A DNA stretch of 45,821 nucleotides from Leptolinea sp. UBA5203 (GCA_002412765.1 DHVR01000012.1:1-45821), one strand, 5' to 3'. Counted from the stretch's first letter, positions 1-9,334 are shown. The notes: generated by a model from the letters alone, not told the origin. Made by a program: numbers and translations.

Positions 1-46
1 CAACAAATGGGGTGCACTACAAAATCCCGGACTGTTTTATAAACTT

Positions 47-1228
47 TTATTTAGTTATTCTTGGCCAGTACCAGACTGCCCAGTCCTGGCTGGCAGAACC
101 TTTTGCCGATACAGCCAGCACAATCTGAACACTTTGGCCATTCAAGGCGGAAAGATCTACATCCACATCCTTGGGGGCATCCCCATAGGCCATGTTCCAC
201 TTGGCAAGGTTGTGCAGCCCACTGCCATCCCGATAATTTAGCTGCATTTCCACATTGCAATCACCGCCGCCGGTGAGACAACCGATCTTGGCTTTAAAAT
301 GATCGCCGGATTCAATATTAAATGAAGGATACTTTCCACTAATCACGCCCCCATCGGTCCACTGTGGATGAGTTTCCAGTGCCACACCTGATAATGCGCC
401 GCCACTCTGCAAGGTTGGATTATCAACACGTACTACAAACCCGGCTGCATCTCCGGTAGAACCCGGGCAGGCCAGTACTCCCGCTGCTGAGCGCCATTCG
501 GCATCACAGTAATTAGAAGCTAGATTATAACGTGGCAACATGAACATCGGGATCGGCACAAAATTTAATGTGATTTGCAGCAACTGCACCTTAATTTCCA
601 CCCAGAAAGAAGTGGAAGCATTAGCTCCAATCCCAAAAACTGCATTGGAAGCATTCCTTAGTCTCCAGAAGCCTTTATAGGTTCCTACACTGGCTGGAGC
701 TTTTAAATTCACCGAGACATCAATGGTTTGACCCGGTGCTACGCTGCTTGGTAAATTAACCGCAGTAGGGCCGTTCATGGCGTCCCCTGTATCAAAGACC
801 AGGGCATAACTGGTATTCCAGGTACAGCTCCCATTATTTTGTAAGCGCCAGGTTTTAGTAAATTCCGAATTGGGCAGATACGTGCTCCCGTCCGGTACAG
901 TCACATCCGTCACAAAAGCCGCGCGATCGCAAGGGATGCTGGTGGATGTCACCGTAGGGGTAGTCGTAGGAGAAATTGTCGGTGTCTGTGGGGTCGGAGA
1001 CTGTAAAACCACCGGCACAGAAGGCTGCACGGTGTTCTGAACCGGCAGGGCAGGATTTGTCCCAGCAGCGACCTGAGTTCCCAGTGCATTGGCAGCCACC
1101 GTTTGGGCGACCGCTGTCATCACCCCTTCTGCGCTTTCCACAGTTGGCGTTTGACTGGTGGGTAAATTACATGATGTGAGCAGAATTGAAATACATAACA
1201 CTGCTAAAAATACTTTTGAGTTCTTCAT
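47..1228 (-). CDS. Secreted lipoprotein with NBR1-type Ig-like domain
   Basis: This is a predicted lipoprotein of 393 residues. I chose the ATG at 1228 because an AGGAGG site lies just upstream and because it places a signal peptide (MKNSK, hydrophobic core, LLTSC lipobox) at the very N-terminus; a longer reading frame to 1294 lacks both. After the lipidated Cys comes a low-complexity Thr/Pro/Val linker of about 90 residues. Next is an Ig-like domain of the 'next to BRCA1' type (about residues 100-215), recognised by the TKTWRLQNNGSCTW and GTYKGFWRLR motifs. The C-terminal part of about 170 residues contains several Cys (SNYCDAEW, LACPG, IGCLTGGGDC) and looks like a beta-rich, possibly carbohydrate-binding domain, but I cannot assign it. 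The protein should sit on the outer face of the membrane. It lies 87 bases downstream of two GT-C-like genes and may be co-transcribed with them. Its function is unknown; adhesion or envelope assembly is plausible. Confidence 0.85.
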   Translation of the reverse strand: MKNSKVFLAVLCISILLTSCNLPTSQTPTVESAEGVMTAVAQTVAANALGTQVAAGTNPALPVQNTVQPSVPVVLQSPTPQTPTISPTTTPTVTSTSIPCDRAAFVTDVTVPDGSTYLPNSEFTKTWRLQNNGSCTWNTSYALVFDTGDAMNGPTAVNLPSSVAPGQTIDVSVNLKAPASVGTYKGFWRLRNASNAVFGIGANASTSFWVEIKVQLLQITLNFVPIPMFMLPRYNLASNYCDAEWRSAAGVLACPGSTGDAAGFVVRVDNPTLQSGGALSGVALETHPQWTDGGVISGKYPSFNIESGDHFKAKIGCLTGGGDCNVEMQLNYRDGSGLHNLAKWNMAYGDAPKDVDVDLSALNGQSVQIVLAVSAKGSASQDWAVWYWPRITK

Positions 1229-1315
1229 TCTTCCTCCTAAGCGTAAAAGCAGTACCGTTTCACAATACCAGTAACTATTTTCAACTCCATTCAAAATAAA
1301 GTATCAAATACACTT

Positions 1316-3415
1316 CTATTTTACGAGATATTCAGCGCAGTGCAACTGGTCCATGACTCCATTTCGAGTATCATCCGCAGCATCCCCACTCGTTGAGGAG
1401 AGGGCATCCTGCATCTGCCAGATACGGCAAACTCTTGCTCTAAAGGCAGGGTCCCGTTCCACGACCTGGGCAGACAATTCCGCTGCTTTATCCAATTCAC
1501 CGATCGCCGCATAGCCTTCAATAAAGACCATCCATTCCTGCATAGTCTTAAACATCTGGTCAGCCGGGTGATAGCCGTAGGTGGAGCGAGCTTCATCGGC
1601 CAGTGTCACAACCGTTTGCCAATCCCGGTTTTGTTTCGCCAGGGAAGCTTTCTGGTAATAATAACACCAATCCCTTTCGGGTTCCTTGCCAAAGATTTCT
1701 TCAGAAGGCTGGTTTTCGCGATCCTTTAGAATTCGGTCTAAATTGGAAGCCGGCAGCATTGCTTTGGTCAGCGAGGGAAGAACCGGATTCTCCACATCCT
1801 CGGTTTCCAACACCCACAGACAATTCATTTTTCCGGGATCATAGGCCACCAGGATGGAATCGGGCGTTTTGCCTTCAAAAGAGAAGGTACGGAATTGAGT
1901 CCGCAAGGGAATATCTAAAGGATGATTCTTGGATGATTCAAAACGCGGATTTAAAGCATAAAACCAGTAGGGTGTTTTTTCATTCGCCGCGGGGTAGCCT
2001 TCATATAATACATTCAACGCCGAAGAGATAGCGAAGGAACCTTGATTAGGGAATAATTCATCCTGTGCCAGAACTGCTGTGCCAGGTTGGAGCATCGGCG
2101 CCCGCCAGTAGAGCTGCCAGTAAAAGGACAGTTGATCCTCCCAGCTTTTTTGGTACATCGCCGTATTTCGCACTTGCGCAATCACCACCAACCCCAGCAG
2201 CAGACTCATGCCAATGGCGCGTGGCAGGCGTTTGGGAACCGCCCAACTAAACAAAGCCGTCCAGACCATGCTGGCGCCAAACAAAGCCGGCAGTGCATAA
2301 CGGTTGGAATGGGCATCAAACCAGATTCTGCGCCCGGCGGCCCAGGCGGGTAAACATCCCAGCAGCACCGCCAGCACTCCCACTAACAGCATCTGCCAAA
2401 CAAAGTTCGGATGAGCAGCCTTAAATTCCTTGCCGTCTTTCTTTAATCGTAGAAAGTAGCCCAGGCAGAGGACCACAACAATCATTCCAACGACCCAGGA
2501 AAGTTTAATCGCCGCCGGGAATAGAGGAAAGATTTCCTTCACCCCAATATCAAGGACGGATTGCCATTGAGTAATCAAAACATAGAAACCATCCGCAAAG
2601 ACAGTTTTAATGAAATTAATCACGGCTTCCTTGGGCGTCGTCCGCAGGCTATCCAGCAGAACCACCTGATTCGGGTCCTCACCGGGAAGTTGAATCAGGA
2701 ACAGACGATAAATCACAAATCCAAGGGTCAGAATGGCATACGGTAGCCAAATCTTAATCACCCGCCACAATCTGGGTTTCCAACCGGTCTCTTGTGCACA
2801 AACCAGCCACAAAAGCACCGGTCGCAGCATTTCCACGGCAATAAAATATTCAGTAATGGAAAGATGAGCCGCCATCATGATCAACGAGAGACCCACATAA
2901 AGCCAGCGAAATCGCTGCCTGCGCACAGCCAGGATCATCCAACCCAGGGAGAGGAAATAAAACAAATACTGCATCCACTGTTGATGGAAAGTCACCACCA
3001 GAGGCTGCATGGTGAAAAGAGGATAGACCAGGAATAAGGCTGCTGCGAAGACAGCATGTTTTTGTGCCTTCGGCCATACCAGGGTCAGCACCCACCAAAA
3101 AGCCCAGGCCGTCGCCCAACGGATCAGTACCCCAAAGATCTGCCATTTCAGCGGGCTGCTGCCTAGCAATGGAGTCAATATGACATGCGTCCAGGCGCTC
3201 AGCGGACGATCTTCCAGGTAATACTGCCAGAAACCCCGGCTGCCCTGCCATTCATTGACGTAGATCTTGGCCCAGTCATCCCAATAGAACCCAAGTTTGG
3301 GTGCCAGAAATCCAAAACTCAACACAGCCAATACCAACAAAGCCAGTGGAATACTCCAAAGTGGAAATTCTAATCGTTTGGCATTCATCTCAAGGTTATT
3401 CTTCTCTTTCATCAT
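1316..3415 (-). CDS. Polytopic GT-C-like membrane protein with C-terminal helical domain (paralogue 1)
   Basis: The product is 699 residues with many hydrophobic segments spread over roughly residues 15-430, then a soluble tail. The first extracytoplasmic loop begins GFYWDDW, matching the position of the catalytic acidic motif in GT-C-fold glycosyltransferases that use lipid-linked sugar donors; the family assignment is inference. The last 130 residues (from about DWCYYYQKASL) are helical and look like degenerate tetratricopeptide repeats (KAAELSAQVVERDPAF). It is clearly paralogous to the gene immediately upstream: both have FYWDDW, DRP-SAWTH, PL-WQIF, SFYWQL-WRAP and NCLWVLE/R in the same order. 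Only 7 bases separate the two, so they are surely co-transcribed. The start is either ATG at 3415 or the adjacent one at 3412; GGAAGG lies very close to both. The protein probably modifies envelope polymers, glycolipids or surface proteins. Confidence 0.85.
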   Translation of the reverse strand: MMKEKNNLEMNAKRLEFPLWSIPLALLVLAVLSFGFLAPKLGFYWDDWAKIYVNEWQGSRGFWQYYLEDRPLSAWTHVILTPLLGSSPLKWQIFGVLIRWATAWAFWWVLTLVWPKAQKHAVFAAALFLVYPLFTMQPLVVTFHQQWMQYLFYFLSLGWMILAVRRQRFRWLYVGLSLIMMAAHLSITEYFIAVEMLRPVLLWLVCAQETGWKPRLWRVIKIWLPYAILTLGFVIYRLFLIQLPGEDPNQVVLLDSLRTTPKEAVINFIKTVFADGFYVLITQWQSVLDIGVKEIFPLFPAAIKLSWVVGMIVVVLCLGYFLRLKKDGKEFKAAHPNFVWQMLLVGVLAVLLGCLPAWAAGRRIWFDAHSNRYALPALFGASMVWTALFSWAVPKRLPRAIGMSLLLGLVVIAQVRNTAMYQKSWEDQLSFYWQLYWRAPMLQPGTAVLAQDELFPNQGSFAISSALNVLYEGYPAANEKTPYWFYALNPRFESSKNHPLDIPLRTQFRTFSFEGKTPDSILVAYDPGKMNCLWVLETEDVENPVLPSLTKAMLPASNLDRILKDRENQPSEEIFGKEPERDWCYYYQKASLAKQNRDWQTVVTLADEARSTYGYHPADQMFKTMQEWMVFIEGYAAIGELDKAAELSAQVVERDPAFRARVCRIWQMQDALSSTSGDAADDTRNGVMDQLHCAEYLVK

Positions 3416-3422
3416 CCTTCCA

Positions 3423-5474
3423 TCATTCCCCGGTGCACTGGTATTGATTCATCCAGGCTGAAACTCCTGCCTGATCCTGCCCGCTCTGCGAGGAAAACTC
3501 CTGCCAAACAGAACACAACATGGGTGTTATCTTAGGATTATATTGGATCAACTGATCGCTAATCAACCTGGCCTGTTCTAATTCATCTTCATGCAGATAA
3601 CCGCTGATCATCGGCAGCCATTCGCGCGCGTGGCTGGAAATTCCTTCTCCTGGAAAGTAGCCCATCTTCGCGGCCTGATCTGCCAGCGCCCGTGCCTGCG
3701 GCCAATCTTCTTGCTGGATTGCCAATTCGGCCTTTTGGAAGAGGGTACACCAATCCACAGCCGGCTCCAGACCAATCATTTCCACCGGAGGAAAGGCTGC
3801 ATCCACGGTTTGATCTACCAAAATACGGCTCATATTGGAATGAACGGCCGCTTGCTGCATTAAGGGCGACACGTCCGGATTGAGCGCATCCACTTCTCTT
3901 AATACCCACAAACAATTGGAGATCTCTGGATTATATTGAATCACCAGGCTGTTATTCAATGTCCCTTGAAAGGAGAATATCCGATGAACTGTTTTAAAGG
4001 AAATATCCTGATCCGGTGCGATGGCTTCATGCGCCGGGGTTAATTTATACATCCAATAATCCAGGGAATTTGCCCCTGGAGGTTGTGGATAAAGATGGTT
4101 GATCGCCGAGCTGGTGGAAAACAATTCCTGATGCGCCAGAAATGTCTCTTCTGAGACCAGCGCCGTGCCAGGTTCAAGCTGCGGCGCCCGCCAAAGCAAT
4201 TGCCAGTAAAAACTCTGCTGATTCGCCCAAATTAAACGATACTCATTGGCAATGCGGATATGCAGCCCGGCGGCAAGACCCACCAAAATGGCAATCATTA
4301 ATGTTGTTCTGCGCCAATTTTGTACCAGAAGCTCAATTATCACCACCACCACCAGACTGATCCCCCACATGGAGGCCAGCGCAAATCGGTCGGCGTGAAA
4401 ATCATTATCCGCTAGAATTCGTCCGCCGGTTAACCAGATGGGTGCCGGGCCAACCAGGGTAATCCCTGCCCCTAAAAATAGCATTTCCGTGCGTGCATTG
4501 GGTTGGGTCATCTGTTCTTCGGGTAAACGTTGAAAATAAAACCATAAGAGCACGACGAGGAAGATCGACACAAGCCAGGAAATCACGATCAGCGGTTGTA
4601 CGCCCTGACTAAGACCAATATCCAGCGTTTTTGCCCAACTGCTGAGCGTGATAAACAACTCATCCACGGAAGCCAGACGTACTAATTGCACCACGGCAGC
4701 CAATGGACTTTCCTTGAAAAGGAATAACAACGTGGCAGGATGTTTTTCGATGCCGCTAAAGAAGAGACGCCAACTGCTGTACCCGGCCAAGACCGCCAGA
4801 TAAGGCAGCCAATGCAACAGGGATTTCTCCAGACGTTTAAGTTTATTTTTTTCTTCCGATAATAAAATCCACAAAATCAGCGGCCGGACCAGCTCAATGC
4901 CGGCGTAAAATTCCGTGATGGAAAATTGCAGCCCTTCAAGGAGCAGCGCTGCGATCAACCATATCCAGCCCATTTTTCTTCGGCGCACAGCCAGAACCAT
5001 GCACCCCAGAGAAGCAAAATAAAGCGCAAATTGCAGCCAATGCTGGTGATAGGCCACTGCCGTCGGCTGTTGTCTGAATGCAGGGTAGACAGCGAACAAA
5101 AAAGCAGCCAGTGTGAGAATGCGTTTATGTTGCGGCCAAATCAACCCCAGACTCCAGGCCATTCCCAGCACCGTCAGCCAGCGCAGTACAAGTGTAAAGA
5201 TTTGCCAGTTAAGGGGTTTCAGACCCAAAAGGGGTACAAAAAGAATATGGGTCCAAGCGGAAGTTGGACGATCCGACGAAAAATACGCCCAGTACGTGGA
5301 AAGCTTATCCAGGCGCGTTACCAGAAGCTGCGTCCAATCATCCCAATAAAAACCGGATTTTGGAATAAACAGTCCGAAAGCGGCAATCATCACAGCCATT
5401 AAAACCAGGGGTACAGTCCAAAGGGGAAAAGCGATCGAAGGATAACGTTGACGGAGGGAGGTAAAATACTTCAA
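3423..5474 (-). CDS. Polytopic GT-C-like membrane protein with C-terminal helical domain (paralogue 2)
   Basis: This 683-residue product shares the full architecture of the neighbouring downstream gene: a multi-span membrane region, GFYWDDW in the first outer loop, HQHWLQFALYF in a middle helix, and a C-terminal helical domain (WCTLFQKAELAIQQEDW, DELEQARLISDQL). The only usable start is TTG at 5474; it is preceded at about eight bases by GGAGAG and no ATG exists before the first membrane span, so I accept the rare start. It begins 29 bases after the amidohydrolase stop, which suggests a transcript reading amidohydrolase, this gene, its paralogue, then the NBR1 lipoprotein. The two paralogues are diverged, so the duplication is old, and both copies keep intact frames and the FYWDDW motif. 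A role as an envelope glycosyltransferase pair is inference. Confidence 0.84.
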   Translation of the reverse strand: MKYFTSLRQRYPSIAFPLWTVPLVLMAVMIAAFGLFIPKSGFYWDDWTQLLVTRLDKLSTYWAYFSSDRPTSAWTHILFVPLLGLKPLNWQIFTLVLRWLTVLGMAWSLGLIWPQHKRILTLAAFLFAVYPAFRQQPTAVAYHQHWLQFALYFASLGCMVLAVRRRKMGWIWLIAALLLEGLQFSITEFYAGIELVRPLILWILLSEEKNKLKRLEKSLLHWLPYLAVLAGYSSWRLFFSGIEKHPATLLFLFKESPLAAVVQLVRLASVDELFITLSSWAKTLDIGLSQGVQPLIVISWLVSIFLVVLLWFYFQRLPEEQMTQPNARTEMLFLGAGITLVGPAPIWLTGGRILADNDFHADRFALASMWGISLVVVVIIELLVQNWRRTTLMIAILVGLAAGLHIRIANEYRLIWANQQSFYWQLLWRAPQLEPGTALVSEETFLAHQELFSTSSAINHLYPQPPGANSLDYWMYKLTPAHEAIAPDQDISFKTVHRIFSFQGTLNNSLVIQYNPEISNCLWVLREVDALNPDVSPLMQQAAVHSNMSRILVDQTVDAAFPPVEMIGLEPAVDWCTLFQKAELAIQQEDWPQARALADQAAKMGYFPGEGISSHAREWLPMISGYLHEDELEQARLISDQLIQYNPKITPMLCSVWQEFSSQSGQDQAGVSAWMNQYQCTGE

Positions 5475-5503
5475 TTTAGGTCTCTCCAGGCTTGGGGTGT
5501 GGC

Positions 5504-6802
5504 TTATAGGATCATGGTCGGATAATGGGTTGGAACATGCCAGATACAGGTGCGTTGGTTTTCCACCAGGAGTTGGCCTGCCTTAAATACATGGCTGACC
5601 TCTGATTGATTAATAATGGCTGCTGAAAGAGAAGAGGCTGCCAGTAAAATGAAATCTGCATTATCACCCGGATTCAAACCATAAGAGGTTAAGCCAATCG
5701 CCCGGGCAGCGTTGGTGGTCGTCATCTCGATCAGGGTTTCCAATTGGCCTACTTCGTCCATATGCGCCCCGTAACTTAAGATCAGGGCTTCTTCCAGAGG
5801 ATTCATATTTCCATACGGACGTAAACAATCCCGGGTGTTATTGGAAGCAAAACAGACATTCACTCCGGCTTGCAGCATTTCTTTCACCCGGGTCAGTCCC
5901 CGGCGCACATGTTGGGTATCGGCCCGCCCCAGACGGTAAAGATCAGGCAGGCTGATCACAGAAATATTCGCCTCACGAATCAGATCAATGACCTGCATCG
6001 CCTCTGACTGCGGCAATGAATCCAGCGCAGAAACATGCCCGGCACAAACCCGGCCCTGAAATCCCGTTGCAAGAATCTTGCGAGCCAAGATAACCACATC
6101 CAGCTCATCCACTTCCGCGACCTGCAGCAGGGCTAAGTCTGCATGGACATCCAGGTCCACCTGATATTTTGCAGCCATATCCATCGCCACATCGATGTGT
6201 CTTCTCCGATCTACATCATGCAGTGGGGCACAGCCCATTACATCCGCCCCCATGGCGAACGCATTTTCAAATAAACTTAAAGTATCCTCACGCAACAATT
6301 CCTGATTGGGAAAAGCAACAATTTGTAAAGTTAAACGTGACGCAACTCGTTGTTTCACTTCCAACAAGGCTTCCAGATGACGCAAGCCGACCTCGGGATC
6401 AATATGGCATTGGGCGCGTAGGGCCGTTACCCCATGGCGAACCGCCATATCCAGCAGAGTCTCTGCGCGCAACATAATGTCTTCTTTAGTGAAAACTTTC
6501 TTACGCGCTTCCATGTCGGCCATCATTTCTTTTTGGGATGTGTAAGGCTTTTGTCGGCCAGATATTCGCATGTCATTGACCAGGGCAATATCCAGATGGA
6601 CATGACTGTCAATAAAGCCCGGCAGAATCAGCCTGCCCCCGGCGTCCACTTCAGAAACCCCTGTTAAATCCAACAGACTGCCGCAAGCCGCAATTTTTCC
6701 AGCCTGTACGGCTATCTGCTGTAGTTGATCAAATTTTCCAAGCCGTACATTTCTTACAACCAGATCAACAATCAATGAATTCTCCGACACTCCATCTGTC
6801 AA
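5504..6802 (-). CDS. Cytosine-deaminase-like amidohydrolase with altered active site
   Basis: The 432-residue protein has the amidohydrolase fold of the cytosine deaminase group. Visible features are a small beta-domain wrapping the N- and C-termini, the first metal motif DSHVHLD (His67, His69), CHID (His133), DVHAD (His220) and AGHVSAL (His256). Two residues expected from E. coli CodA are changed: the Glu of the HCDE motif is Leu223 (HADL), and the last metal-ligand Asp, normally FGTDN-VRD in this group, is Asn321 (FASNNTRD). I checked that codon directly (aat). The enzyme may therefore bind one metal or act on a different substrate, or it may be inactive. The start is TTG at 6802 with GGATGG upstream; no ATG is available in frame nearby. 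It heads the probable operon with the GT-C-like pair, an odd setting for a nucleobase deaminase. Confidence 0.82.
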   Translation of the reverse strand: MTDGVSENSLIVDLVVRNVRLGKFDQLQQIAVQAGKIAACGSLLDLTGVSEVDAGGRLILPGFIDSHVHLDIALVNDMRISGRQKPYTSQKEMMADMEARKKVFTKEDIMLRAETLLDMAVRHGVTALRAQCHIDPEVGLRHLEALLEVKQRVASRLTLQIVAFPNQELLREDTLSLFENAFAMGADVMGCAPLHDVDRRRHIDVAMDMAAKYQVDLDVHADLALLQVAEVDELDVVILARKILATGFQGRVCAGHVSALDSLPQSEAMQVIDLIREANISVISLPDLYRLGRADTQHVRRGLTRVKEMLQAGVNVCFASNNTRDCLRPYGNMNPLEEALILSYGAHMDEVGQLETLIEMTTTNAARAIGLTSYGLNPGDNADFILLAASSLSAAIINQSEVSHVFKAGQLLVENQRTCIWHVPTHYPTMIL

Positions 6803-7280
6803 TTAAACCATCCAGATGGATATTTTCCTCAATCATATCACCTTTCCATTATGGATTTATTACAGAAAACCTTAGTTATATTTTATTCAATATTCAGATT
6901 CATTTTATGGTTTTTAAAAAAGGAATAATTTAGATTAACTACTATGGTAGTACATCATTGCTGACTGTGCAACGGAGGAATCAATGCGCTTGCCAAAAAA
7001 ATTTGCCTAATTATTAGGGACCATCGGCCGGCCGGCCTTTTTGATTATCCACATCGCCTATTAAAAAGCCAACTCGAGTCGTAGATGAGATGAGTTTATC
7101 CTGCATCGACAACAACACCTATACGCAATACAAATTGCTTGCACAAACATTCACCCTGGTTTATCATAGGACCTAGTGTTAGGCATGGGATTAATCATGC
7201 ACATGCAGCTTGGAATTACAGACTGAATGACAAATAGGATCCATAAACAAAGCTCAGGAGTCGATTGAATCGCTAATCAG
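6803..7280. other. 478-base gap without a recognisable gene
   Basis: The gap separates the divergently transcribed amidohydrolase and YihY genes. The first 130 bases are AT-rich and should hold the amidohydrolase promoter; on the minus strand I see only a weak TATAAC-like box. A tiny frame at 6984-7010 has a good Shine-Dalgarno (GGAGGA) and encodes eight residues, MRLPKKFA. It may be a leader or the remnant of a decayed gene. A short GC-rich palindrome (CGGCCGGCCGGCC) lies near 7026. I see no tRNA, no transposon end and no longer conserved frame. Confidence 0.5.
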
Positions 7281-8216
7281 ATGACAGCCAAACGAATTTT
7301 GGATTTTGGTTTAAATATTTTACGGAGCATTAATCGCATGACCGGCGGAGCGCTTAGCATCCTGCAGGATGCCATCCGTCACTTTTCGCGCGATCGAGCC
7401 GTTGAAGCTTCCGCAACCATTGCCTATTTTTCTGTTTTTTCCATCTTTCCCCTCATCCTGGTTATTATTTCCCTGGCTAGTAGATTTCTGGAAGCCGGAT
7501 ACGTGCGCGAGAATTTGGTTGCTTATGTCACCAGTCTCATCCCCGTCTCTGCTGATATCATTGTGACCAATATTCAAGTCGTTTTGGACAAACGTGGTTC
7601 TGTCGGAACAATCGCATTAATTGGGCTTATCTGGTCTGCAACCGCCATGTTCAATACGCTGGCGTTAAATTTGGATCGCGCCTGGCCGGATGCAGATTCT
7701 CATAACCTATTTGAACGCAGATTGGTCGCCTTGGCCATGTTTGTCAGTTTGGCAGCCATGTTAATCGGCACCATTTTCCTGTCAGCCACTGTCGAAGTCC
7801 TGCCTCATTTCAATGTCAAACTCTGGGGAACCCTGGAAACTTACAGAACCCCCATTTGGATTATCACCTCGAATCTCGGACCCTTTTTGCTGCGGTTTAC
7901 GGTGATTTATGCCATCTATTGTTTTGTTCCCAAAGCCTCCGTGCCTTCCAAATCCGCTTTTTGGGGCGCACTTTTCGCCACAGCCGGATGGGAACTGGTC
8001 ACTATGCTCATCACCAGATACTTTAAATCCGGACTGGTTCAATACGAACTGGTCTATGGTTCAGTGGGGCGTATCATTGCTTTGATGCTCTGGATTTATG
8101 TCAGCAGTATCATTATTCTGCTCGGGGCATATGTATCGGCAGCCCATGATCGGTACCAAAAAATCAAGGTATTTAAAACCACAAATCCTCCCCAACCAAC
8201 CATTGATATTCAATAA
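7281..8216 (+). CDS. YihY/BrkB family inner-membrane protein
   Basis: The 311-residue protein has the family hallmark AYFSVFSIFPLILVI in the first membrane span and a six-span pattern of hydrophobic segments ending near residue 295 (IIILLGAYVSAAHDRYQ). Members were once annotated as ribonuclease BN, but that activity belongs to another protein; the real role is unknown, with envelope permeability or export suggested. The frame opens at ATG 7281, whose nearest GGAG is about 20 bases upstream. A second ATG at 7338 (MTGGALS) has GGAG at a better distance, so the true start may be 19 codons later. The gene stands alone, between an amidohydrolase operon on the other strand and a convergent lipoprotein gene. 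The last 20 residues are polar and cytoplasmic. Confidence 0.88.
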   Translation: MTAKRILDFGLNILRSINRMTGGALSILQDAIRHFSRDRAVEASATIAYFSVFSIFPLILVIISLASRFLEAGYVRENLVAYVTSLIPVSADIIVTNIQVVLDKRGSVGTIALIGLIWSATAMFNTLALNLDRAWPDADSHNLFERRLVALAMFVSLAAMLIGTIFLSATVEVLPHFNVKLWGTLETYRTPIWIITSNLGPFLLRFTVIYAIYCFVPKASVPSKSAFWGALFATAGWELVTMLITRYFKSGLVQYELVYGSVGRIIALMLWIYVSSIIILLGAYVSAAHDRYQKIKVFKTTNPPQPTIDIQ

Positions 8217-8326
8217 TGCTGGGATAGCCTGCGCGAAAAGGGTTATGCAAGGCACCTGCATTTAATTAGTATTTTCCCTATTGGGTTATAAGGTAAAACA
8301 GGGGAGTTTTCCAAAATTTAGAGGCT

Positions 8327-8362
8327 GTCTGTAGCGGCAATTCATGAATTGCCGCTACAGAC
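8327..8362. repeat. 36-base perfect palindrome, GTAGnGGC family
   Basis: The 18-base half GTCTGTAGCGGCAATTCA is followed without a spacer by its exact reverse complement. It lies in the gap between the convergent YihY and SH3b lipoprotein genes. The core (GTAG-n-GGCAATTCA and its complement) recurs in the 70-base inverted repeat at 42908-42977, so this is a repeat family rather than a one-off terminator. There is no T-run on either side, which argues against intrinsic termination. Confidence 0.85.
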
Positions 8363-8445
8363 TATCCTACAGTGCAATACTAAGATGGTGTCAAGAAAAA
8401 AATGCGTATTTTGGCATCCAAAAAATTATGGATAAAACTTTGAGT

Positions 8446-9237
8446 CTAAGGCGTGTACTTAAACTGCAGGGCTGGGATCTCCGGCAGGGTAAAGGTAATC
8501 CCCAAATCTGGGGAGAAGGTTCCAGTGTAGGTACACGCATCACTCATAATGTTGCTTTCACAATCCACACCCACGATAACCACTCGCCAAGCACCACTGA
8601 TAGTGTTGGGCAAATAAACTTCAAACTCGCCGGTTGCGGTGCTGACCGTTTCTGCCCGCAGAACTTCCTCTCCGGTACCTTGAACGATGGCGATGTCTAT
8701 CCCGTTCACCCCGCTTTGGTCAGATGTATTAATGACTTTTCCGCCGAATCTAGTGGCAGGGCTTGGAACAATCTCCACTATGGGTTCTTCTTCGTCATAT
8801 AACTTCAAATAATCTGCGTACATCCAACCGAATTTATTATCCCGAGGCTGGACGTAATACCAACTGCGATCCGGTGTTTGCCCTAAAATGGTCACCACGG
8901 TGCCAATATTATATGTTCCAGCAACCGCATGTACGGTACTTGGCCCGGAACGCATGTTGATGCTTATGACTGTCGTTTCCCCTTCCAAAACTGGGGCCGC
9001 ATCCTCTGTTACTTGCGGTTCCACGGTAACCGTAGCAACGGTCGGCTCACCGGATGGATCCACCGTATTCTCAAGGGCGGTAGGTTTCATCACCAGGGGT
9101 GCAGTTGTTGATTCCACAGGTTGAGCAGCTTGAACTGGCGGTTGTGTTGCCGGAATGGGTACACTGGGCGTATTACACCCAGCAAGCAATACCAGAACCA
9201 TCGTGAGATAACCCCACCAAAATTTGTTCATTTGCAT
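8446..9237 (-). CDS. Lipoprotein with bacterial SH3 domain
   Basis: The 263-residue protein starts at ATG 9237, eight bases after an AGGAGG site; the open frame extends upstream to 9411 but without a signal peptide or ribosome site and into the divergent kinase gene. The N-terminus (MQMNKFWWGYLTMVLVLLAGC) is a lipoprotein signal with lipobox. A Pro/Thr/Val-rich spacer of about 75 residues follows, then an SH3b domain (about residues 85-150) with INMRSGPS, GTVVTILGQTPDRSWYYVQ and GWMYADYL. The C-terminal part of about 100 residues (GGKVINTSDQSGVNGIDIAI, TGEFEVYLP) resembles a carboxypeptidase-regulatory-like beta-sandwich. SH3b domains usually bind peptidoglycan or cell-surface ligands. It is divergent from the ATP-cone/kinase gene with 97 bases between starts. 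Confidence 0.86.
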   Translation of the reverse strand: MQMNKFWWGYLTMVLVLLAGCNTPSVPIPATQPPVQAAQPVESTTAPLVMKPTALENTVDPSGEPTVATVTVEPQVTEDAAPVLEGETTVISINMRSGPSTVHAVAGTYNIGTVVTILGQTPDRSWYYVQPRDNKFGWMYADYLKLYDEEEPIVEIVPSPATRFGGKVINTSDQSGVNGIDIAIVQGTGEEVLRAETVSTATGEFEVYLPNTISGAWRVVIVGVDCESNIMSDACTYTGTFSPDLGITFTLPEIPALQFKYTP

Positions 9238-9334
9238 CACGTAGTACCTCCTTACTGAATCCTGTATAATATTTGTACCACGAAGTAAAGTTTGGCGATA
9301 GCCAAACAATCCCAGAAACGTAAAAGGCGGAGAC
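9238..9334. promoter_or_regulatory. Divergent promoter region with inverted repeat
   Basis: The 97 bases between the lipoprotein and kinase starts must hold both promoters. A TATAAT lies at 9265-9270 on the plus strand, and its complement contains TATTAT on the minus strand, so the same AT-rich core may serve both directions. A perfect inverted repeat GTTTGGC-GATA-GCCAAAC sits at 9290-9307. It covers the transcribed leader of the kinase and the likely -35 zone of the lipoprotein promoter, and so could be an operator. No -35 box is convincing. Confidence 0.4.

Noticed and set aside
6984..7010. Eight-codon frame MRLPKKFA with a good Shine-Dalgarno
   Set aside because: Too short to support as a gene; a regulatory leader would be expected to lie close to a downstream gene, but the next start is 270 bases away.
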